Positions 6,362-9,975 of a stretch of DNA of 9,975 nt are shown here, piece by piece (the stretch's first letter is position 1; each line of letters starts with the position of its first letter). Made by a program: the position numbers and the translations under genes. Location of the stretch: contig UQGU01000071.1 of assembly GCA_900540635.1 (NCBI GenBank), positions 1 through 9,975 on the forward strand. Direction: 5' to 3'. Below the pieces are notes generated by a model. The model was given only the letters and a program-made list of their open reading frames with translations. It searched no databases and was not told the DNA's origin. The DNA is from an uncultured Eubacteriales bacterium. Its GTDB lineage: Bacteria; Bacillota; Clostridia; Oscillospirales; Oscillospiraceae.

Positions 6362-7620
6362 ATTCAGAACAGTATATTGCCGGGGCGATCCTGGTCTCCG
6401 GCGAGCAGGTCCTGGGGGCCATCCGGGGGCTTGTCACCGCCGAGTGCTTCCGGCTTGAGAGCTGCCGGGCCATCTTCACGGCGGGAGAGTCCCTGCTGGA
6501 GCAGGGGCAGCCCATCGACCCGGTCTCCGTTGCCGCCGAGGCCAGGCGGCAGGGGGTGGAGCTGCCGAATTCCCTTCTGGCAGAGCTGATGGAGATCGTC
6601 CCCACGGCGGCCAACTGCGTGGACTATGCCCACCGGGTGGCAGAGGACGCCCGGAAGCGCCGGATCAAGGAGCTTGCCGGGCGGATACAGAGCGACACGG
6701 TCTCCACCTCGGACGAGCTCCTGGCGGCCATGCAGCGGGAGGCCCAGGCCATCCAGGGAAGCAGCTTCCAGCGGGGGCTGCTGTCCCCCAACGACACCCT
6801 GCGCCGCTTCATGGACTACGTGGTGAATGCGGGAAAGAACCGGGACAACTTCCTCTCCAGCGGCTTTCCCGGGCTGGACAGGCTCCTGGGCGGGGGCTTC
6901 ATCCGGGGCGGGCTGTATATCCTGGGAGCCCGGCCCGCCGTGGGCAAGACCACCTTCGCCCTGAATCTGGCCGACAACATGGCCGGAAACACCCTGCTCG
7001 TGTCCCTGGAAATGTCCCCGGAGCAGCTCACGGCCAAGCGCGTCTCCGGCCTGACGGGGTATCCCGCCGCCCGGCTGCTGTCCGGGGACCTGGAGGACGA
7101 GGACCGGGTGTGGGAGGCCGTGGCCATGGCGGCGACCGTCCTGGGCCAGAAGGGGGTCTACGTGAACAACCGGTATGACCTGACGGTACAGCAGATCCAT
7201 CTGCTGGCCCAGAGCGTGCCCCAGCTCCGGTGCGTCATCCTGGACTACCTGGGGCTCATCCAGCCCGCCAACCGGACCGGCTCCACCTATGAGCAGGTGT
7301 CCCAGACCAGCCGGGAGCTCAAGCGCATGGCCATCTCCCTGAATGTGCCGGTGGTGTGCCTGTGCCAGCTGTCCCGAAAAATCGAGGACCGGCAGGACAA
7401 GAAGCCCCAACTCTCGGACCTGCGGGACAGCGGCGCCATCGAGCAGGACGCGGACGGCGTTCTCTTCCTCTACCGGGAGGACTACTACACCGGCCCAAGG
7501 GCCAAAGGCGCACCCTCCGACGTGACGCTGACCGTGGCCAAAAACCGCCACGGCCGGACCGGCGAGGACAGCTTCCGCTTCTGGCTGGACACCGGCACCT
7601 TCCGGGAGACCCCGGCATGA
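6358..7620 (+). CDS. DnaB-like replicative DNA helicase
   Basis: A hexameric 5'-3' DNA helicase of the DnaB family, which unwinds DNA ahead of the replication fork using ATP. The 420-residue protein has the helical DnaB N-terminal domain (about 1-100, starting NSEQYIAGAIL), a linker, and the RecA-like ATPase from about 165. Visible motifs are Walker A GARPAVGKTT (190-199), LVSLEMSPEQL (213-223), Walker B VILDYLGLI (293-301), VVCLCQLSRKIEDR (332-345), the DLRDSGAIEQDAD arginine-finger region (354-366) and VAKNRHGRTGE (393-403). It is slightly shorter than chromosomal DnaB. The usual GARPGMGKT reads GARPAVGKT, but the catalytic Lys and Thr are kept. Its position at the end of a phage-type operon suggests a mobile-element helicase and not the housekeeping dnaB. 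The start overlaps the upstream stop (ATGA). Confidence 0.9.
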   Translation: MNSEQYIAGAILVSGEQVLGAIRGLVTAECFRLESCRAIFTAGESLLEQGQPIDPVSVAAEARRQGVELPNSLLAELMEIVPTAANCVDYAHRVAEDARKRRIKELAGRIQSDTVSTSDELLAAMQREAQAIQGSSFQRGLLSPNDTLRRFMDYVVNAGKNRDNFLSSGFPGLDRLLGGGFIRGGLYILGARPAVGKTTFALNLADNMAGNTLLVSLEMSPEQLTAKRVSGLTGYPAARLLSGDLEDEDRVWEAVAMAATVLGQKGVYVNNRYDLTVQQIHLLAQSVPQLRCVILDYLGLIQPANRTGSTYEQVSQTSRELKRMAISLNVPVVCLCQLSRKIEDRQDKKPQLSDLRDSGAIEQDADGVLFLYREDYYTGPRAKGAPSDVTLTVAKNRHGRTGEDSFRFWLDTGTFRETPA

Positions 7621-7703
7621 CGGGCGGGAATGGCCCTTTCTATTTTTCCGGGTACTCCCGCAGTTCCCTCAGCCATCCGGGGACCGTGCGCCTTACCCGG
7701 TTG

Positions 7704-7735
7704 GCAAAACAAAAGGGGCTGTTAAACAACCCCTT
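7704..7735 (-). terminator. Rho-independent terminator of the lipoprotein gene
   Basis: On the minus strand, AAGGGGTTG pairs with CAGCCCCTT around a TTTAA loop (7713-7735, nine pairs with one G-U) and is followed by a T-rich tail, TTTTGTTTTG (7714-7705). It lies 24 bases past the lipoprotein stop codon. The hairpin may also slow plus-strand transcription from the helicase operon, but the T tract on that side is poor. Confidence 0.65.
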
Positions 7736-7758
7736 ATATTGGCAGCAGCACGCAGTCC

Positions 7759-8667
7759 TCAGCCGAGGGCGGAGCTTCCGCTATCCGGGTTTGGACGCCA
7801 GCCGTCCATGAGCTTGTCATTCTCCATGATAAAGGGAGTCGCCGTATCCTGTCCCCATGAGGTGTCATATTTTCCCATAAGATAATCGCTCAGTGCCCTT
7901 CGGTTCGCAAATCGCAGCAGCCGGTAGGGCTCCTGAAAGGCAACTTTTTCTACAAAGTACAGCGTCCCGTCCTCCGCCGTCAAAAGGACACCAACATGCC
8001 CGACAAACAGCAGAGATTCCTCCTCCGTGGGCTTATCATGGAAGAATACCGTGATAAGGCGAATCCTTTCATTCTCCTGAAAGGCAACGCCGCGGGATGC
8101 CCATTCCTCTTGTACGGTTTGCACATGGCGCGGTATTTCCGTGGTATCCTCCGCCTTCATGGAGGAATACAGTGCGCGGAAATCCGCAAGGCTGCTTCCG
8201 CCCAGCGCATCGGGATCTGTTTTCAGCGTCTCCTCGTCCACAAACAGCACATCTTCACCGGCATTGATTGGAGCGTCTGCGCGCACAGAGAGGAAATCCC
8301 CAAACAGGCTCATGGCGGTGATCCGGCAGTTATAGCCCGGAAACGTCCTGTTCTTCGCCGTCCATTGGTCCTGCATGGTATAAGGGTCGTATTTCGGCTC
8401 CGCTTCCTCAAAGCCATCCGTAAGCCATTCCTGCTTCACGCTGTCATTAAAGTGATCCACACGGCGGAAAAAGCCCTGAATACGCCCATCTGACACGCCT
8501 GCGTCGGAGAGCAGCTCCTGCAAAAGCTCCCTGGAACCACTGTCGTTCAGGTTCGTGTATTCCATTTTTTCCAATGCCGGAGGCTGCCCGGCTGCGCCGC
8601 AGCCTGCAAGTACGGCGGCAATCAGCACAACACATATGATAAAAGTGATTTCCCATCGAGATCTCAT
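7759..8667 (-). CDS. DUF4300-like lipoprotein
   Basis: 302 residues. The N-terminus is a lipoprotein signal peptide: Arg-containing start, hydrophobic core (8-20) and lipobox VLAGC with the lipidated Cys at 23. After export it should be anchored on the outer face of the membrane. The body matches the pattern I associate with DUF4300 proteins of Firmicutes: YTNLNDSGSRELLQELLSDAG, FFRRVDHFND, YDPYTMQDQW, FPGYNCRITA, LLFVGHVGVLL, EKVAFQEPYRLLRFANRRALSDYLMGKYD and a final PFIMENDKLMDGW. The molecular function of this family is unknown to me. A good AAAGGATGG ribosome binding site precedes the ATG. It stands alone, convergent with the helicase operon, with its own promoter and terminator. Its codon use looks less GC-biased than that of the helicase genes, consistent with a separate origin. 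Confidence 0.82.
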   Translation of the reverse strand: MRSRWEITFIICVVLIAAVLAGCGAAGQPPALEKMEYTNLNDSGSRELLQELLSDAGVSDGRIQGFFRRVDHFNDSVKQEWLTDGFEEAEPKYDPYTMQDQWTAKNRTFPGYNCRITAMSLFGDFLSVRADAPINAGEDVLFVDEETLKTDPDALGGSSLADFRALYSSMKAEDTTEIPRHVQTVQEEWASRGVAFQENERIRLITVFFHDKPTEEESLLFVGHVGVLLTAEDGTLYFVEKVAFQEPYRLLRFANRRALSDYLMGKYDTSWGQDTATPFIMENDKLMDGWRPNPDSGSSALG

Positions 8668-8714
8668 GGTTCTGATCCATCCTTTCTTTGGCGATTGCTC
8701 GGTTTGCTGAGGTT

Positions 8715-8723
8715 ATTATAGCA
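8715..8723 (-). promoter_or_regulatory. Extended -10 promoter of the lipoprotein gene
   Basis: On the minus strand this reads TGCTATAAT: a perfect TATAAT (8720-8715) with the TG of an extended -10 element. No good -35 box is found at 17 bases, which is usual for extended -10 promoters. The upstream DNA at about 8730-8745 is AT-rich. The lipoprotein ATG lies about 50 bases downstream. Confidence 0.6.
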
Positions 8724-8857
8724 CAGGATCATAAATTTTATGTTAAGATACCCCCTCCCCCCTGGGGTCATCAAATAACAGCCCGTGCAAAGCGGTACTC
8801 TCCGGGCTCTCCGCCGTCCTGGATTGCACAGCAGGGCCACCAGCCGCCGCATAGAGC

Positions 8858-8890
8858 AAAAGCCGGGAGCTTCACAGGCCCCCGGCTTTT
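8858..8890 (-). terminator. Terminator-like hairpin after the zeta-like gene
   Basis: AAAAGCCGGG (8858-8867) and CCCGGCTTTT (8881-8890) form a perfect ten-pair stem with a 13-base loop, starting 8 bases after the stop codon of the ATPase gene. Only four Ts follow the GC stem on either strand, so it may work in both directions but not strongly. The rest of the gap to the lipoprotein promoter (about 8724-8857) shows no supported gene. Confidence 0.6.
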
Positions 8891-8897
8891 CGTTCAT

Positions 8898-9458
8898 TCA
8901 GTTGTCCAGATATGCCCGCAGCTCTTTAAGCCACTGAGGGGAACTCTCCCCGACTGGGCGCAATTCTCCGTTGCGGTACTCCGCCACCAGAGCAAAGCCA
9001 TTGTCATTGTCGTAGAATTCCGCTTTGTCGCAATAAGGAAGCACCTTTGCGACAGCTTCCCAGCGGGAAACAAAGCGGCGCTCTACATCCTGGGTTGGAA
9101 TATCATGCCCGCCACGCCTTACACGGTTTGCAATGCGGGAAACGCTTTCGGCGGCGCTGTCCAGACCGATATAGTACAGCCGTACACGGTAACCCTTTTC
9201 CACCAATTCCCGGGCTGTGGCCTCTGTGTGGCGGTCTGAGAGGGTGGTTTCCTGGGTAAAAGAAATACCCTTGTCGATGCAGTCCCGGATTTTCTTCAAA
9301 GCGGCCCCGCCCCCTGCAAGGGTGTTCCCGCCCAGCTCTGCGGTGATCTTGTCCACGTCGATGATGATTCCCAGGTCTGAGCGCTGCTCTTTCAGCAGTC
9401 CCGTGAAGCTGGACTTGCCCACGCCGTTCACGCCGCCGATGATGGTATAGGTTCTCAT
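8898..9458 (-). CDS. Zeta-toxin-like small P-loop kinase/ATPase (candidate toxin)
   Basis: 186 residues resembling the short zeta-toxin/COG4185 group of P-loop proteins. Visible motifs are Walker A GGVNGVGKSS (8-17), IIDVDKI (32-38) with the Asp pair found in zeta kinases, FTQETTLSD (67-75), YRVRLYYIGLDSAAESVSRIANRV (90-113), and RRGGHDIPTQDVERRFVSR (114-132), which supplies the Gly-Gly-His and Arg residues typical of the nucleotide/substrate lid. Classical zeta toxins phosphorylate UDP-N-acetylglucosamine; whether this short form does is unknown. It overlaps the upstream ribbon-helix-helix gene by ATGA (9455-9458), so it is translated by coupling and depends on that gene's promoter. Alternative view: a non-toxic nucleotide kinase of a mobile element. 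The fold is confident, toxicity is inferred. Confidence 0.82.
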   Translation of the reverse strand: MRTYTIIGGVNGVGKSSFTGLLKEQRSDLGIIIDVDKITAELGGNTLAGGGAALKKIRDCIDKGISFTQETTLSDRHTEATARELVEKGYRVRLYYIGLDSAAESVSRIANRVRRGGHDIPTQDVERRFVSRWEAVAKVLPYCDKAEFYDNDNGFALVAEYRNGELRPVGESSPQWLKELRAYLDN

Positions 9459-9667
9459 GCCTGGGCCTCCTCTGTGGCGGTACCATCCCGGGATACGGTC
9501 TCTGTAATAGCCCGATTGATAAAAGCGTTCAGGCTTTCACCATGAGCCTCTGCATGGTTTTTCAATCTGTCTCTATCGCCTCTGGGAACTCTTAGCTGGA
9601 TTTGATCGTAGTTTTCTTTTTTGTATTTCGCTACTGCCCTTCTGTTTGCGTCGCTCTTAATCGCCAT
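9455..9667 (-). CDS. Ribbon-helix-helix (Arc/CopG-like) DNA-binding protein, candidate antitoxin
   Basis: 70 residues with the RHH pattern: a short strand YDQIQLRVPRG (20-30), helix A DRDRLKNHAEAHG (31-43), and helix B SLNAFINRAITETVSR (45-60). The N-terminal KSDANRRAVAKYKKEN is basic. Such proteins bind DNA as dimers through the paired strands and often serve as antitoxins that repress their own operon. The ATG at 9667 has an AAAGGAGATG ribosome binding site. Upstream lie a promoter and three copies of a TTGCTAGCAA palindrome, a likely autoregulatory operator. The short polar tail (EEAQA) is the part that could contact the downstream partner. The function is inferred from fold plus neighbourhood; the RHH fold itself is well supported. 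Confidence 0.85.
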   Translation of the reverse strand: MAIKSDANRRAVAKYKKENYDQIQLRVPRGDRDRLKNHAEAHGESLNAFINRAITETVSRDGTATEEAQA

Positions 9668-9689
9668 ATGCTCATCTCCTTTTGTGAGT

Positions 9690-9718
9690 ATTGTACCATT
9701 TAGTTATACTGCTAGCAA
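9690..9718 (-). promoter_or_regulatory. Promoter of the RHH/zeta-like operon
   Basis: On the minus strand, TTGCTA (9718-9713) and TACAAT (9695-9690) are 17 bases apart. The -35 box lies inside the first TTGCTAGCAA-type palindrome, so a bound repressor would directly exclude RNA polymerase. The predicted start is about 15 bases upstream of the ATG at 9667. Confidence 0.7.
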
Positions 9719-9722
9719 TATA
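9705..9722. promoter_or_regulatory. Operator palindrome 1 of the RHH/zeta-like operon
   Basis: TATACTGCTAGCAATATA is an 18-base near-palindrome with one mismatched pair, centred on GCTAGC (9711-9716) and overlapping the -35 box of the operon promoter. It is the promoter-proximal copy of three. Confidence 0.65.
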
Positions 9723-9741
9723 GCATATTGCACAATTTTAT

Positions 9742-9759
9742 TATATTGCTAGCAATACT
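9742..9759. promoter_or_regulatory. Operator palindrome 2 of the RHH/zeta-like operon
   Basis: TATTGCTAGCAATA at 9744-9757 is a perfect 14-base palindrome. Its centre is 37 bases from that of copy 1. A weaker half-matching element, ATTGCACAAT (9727-9736), lies almost exactly midway between them. Confidence 0.65.
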
Positions 9760-9786
9760 GATTTGTTGGTTATTCCGTCTTGTATA

Positions 9787-9796
9787 TTGCTAGCAA
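9787..9796. promoter_or_regulatory. Operator palindrome 3 of the RHH/zeta-like operon
   Basis: TTGCTAGCAA is a perfect 10-base palindrome, with the TATA extension kept on the left side only (9783-9786). Its centre is 41 bases from copy 2. It touches the start of the recombinase remnant, so its right flank may have been replaced when that DNA joined. Confidence 0.55.
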
Positions 9797-9892
9797 GCAG
9801 ACAAGGCGGAGAAAGACAGGCTTCCCGTGATCCCCTTCCACGGGCTGCGCCACACGAAAGCCACCTTGCAGATTGCCGCCGGTACAGACTAA
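9794..9892 (+). pseudogene. Tyrosine recombinase (integrase) fragment
   Basis: The frame reads KDRLPVIPFHGLRHTKATL, then QIAAGTD and a stop. HGLRHT is the hallmark box-II motif of phage/ICE tyrosine recombinases, carrying the second catalytic Arg. In intact enzymes this continues into a DVKTVSxRLGH-like stretch and the catalytic Tyr; here it stops right after GTD. Upstream the frame closes with TAG at 9791-9793. Only about 32 codons survive, so this is a scar of a former integrative element. It is too short for standard gene calling. Confidence 0.75.
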
Positions 9893-9921
9893 AACCCGGT
9901 AAACATCACGTTTACCGGGTT
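9893..9921. terminator. Perfect hairpin after the recombinase fragment
   Basis: AACCCGGTAAAC (9893-9904) and GTTTACCGGGTT (9910-9921) form a perfect 12-pair stem with a five-base loop, ATCAC. No T run follows on the plus strand; on the minus strand a short TTTT follows. It could be a terminator, or a leftover of the mobile element's end. Confidence 0.4.
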
Positions 9922-9927
9922 CAGGCT

Positions 9928-9965
9928 GTCGAAAAACCCCTTACGGGCTTTTCCGACAAGTTTTT
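9928..9965 (+). terminator. Imperfect terminator-like hairpin with T tract
   Basis: GTCGAAAAACCCC (9928-9940) pairs with GGGCTTTTCCGAC (9945-9957) around TTAC with two mismatches, and five Ts follow at 9961-9965. This fits a weak plus-strand terminator, though no intact plus-strand gene leads into it. Confidence 0.4.
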
Positions 9966-9975
9966 GCAGTCTGCC

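Noticed and set aside
6364..7551. A 395-codon open frame on the minus strand opposite the helicase gene
   Set aside because: No domain, composition typical of an antisense frame; the plus-strand helicase motifs are unambiguous.
7617..7811. A short plus-strand frame starting with an ATGA overlap at the helicase stop
   Set aside because: The overlap mimics the two real junctions upstream, but the 64-codon product shows no domain, crosses the terminator hairpin and runs into the lipoprotein gene.
8664..8897. A 77-codon minus-strand frame between the zeta-like and lipoprotein genes
   Set aside because: Cys/Arg-rich translation, crosses the lipoprotein promoter and starts inside the terminator hairpin; no supported function.
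9705..9796. The repeated TTGCTAGCAA elements as a CRISPR array or plasmid-type iterons
   Set aside because: Copies are short palindromes with unequal spacing, no leader or cas genes, and lie on a promoter; operators explain them better.

Overview
The window looks like a chromosomal segment of a GC-rich, endospore-forming member of the Clostridia, most likely Oscillospiraceae-like. The grounds are a spoIID gene, strong AGGAGG-type ribosome binding sites, sigma-A-type promoters, a two-domain nucleoside kinase of the Firmicutes type, and modular palindromic intergenic repeats built around CCTTCCCCGGAGGGGAAGG. The taxonomic call is inference; there is no rRNA or other marker gene here.

Layout. 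(1) 1-306: a C-terminal remnant of a TnpV-like transposon protein, then a partial copy of the palindromic repeat. (2) 307-2978, minus strand: spoIID followed by a TGS/uridine-kinase-type nucleoside kinase. (3) 3061-3300: modular repeat A. (4) 3328-5322, plus strand: a sigma-A promoter, a stand-alone E2/CAT-fold acyltransferase-like protein whose catalytic His position is Glu, a CaCA-family Na+/Ca2+ exchanger, and a strong terminator. (5) 5328-5540: modular repeat B, which shares blocks with A, one of them inverted. (6) 5545-7620, plus strand: a perfect DnaA-box match, a textbook promoter, and three genes joined by ATGA overlaps (small winged-HTH protein, phage-type basic protein, DnaB-like replicative helicase). 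This looks like an isolated phage/ICE replication cassette. (7) 7704-8723, minus strand: a lipoprotein that I recognise as DUF4300-like, with its own promoter and terminator. (8) 8858-9796, minus strand: a ribbon-helix-helix protein overlapping a small zeta-toxin-like P-loop ATPase, preceded by three near-identical TTGCTAGCAA palindromes, one of them over the -35 box. This is a candidate type II toxin-antitoxin module. (9) 9794-9975: a fragment of a tyrosine recombinase and two hairpins.

How it fits together. The left half is mostly core (sporulation peptidoglycan hydrolysis, nucleoside salvage, cation exchange). The right half is accessory: a replication cassette, a lipoprotein, a TA-like pair and an integrase scar. 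With TnpV debris at the other end, this suggests a locus repeatedly used by mobile elements. The most interesting items are the operator-controlled RHH/zeta pair, the replication cassette without any visible phage structural genes, the His-to-Glu E2-like protein, and the two mosaic repeats flanking the exchanger operon. I found no tRNA, rRNA, CRISPR array or complete insertion sequence.
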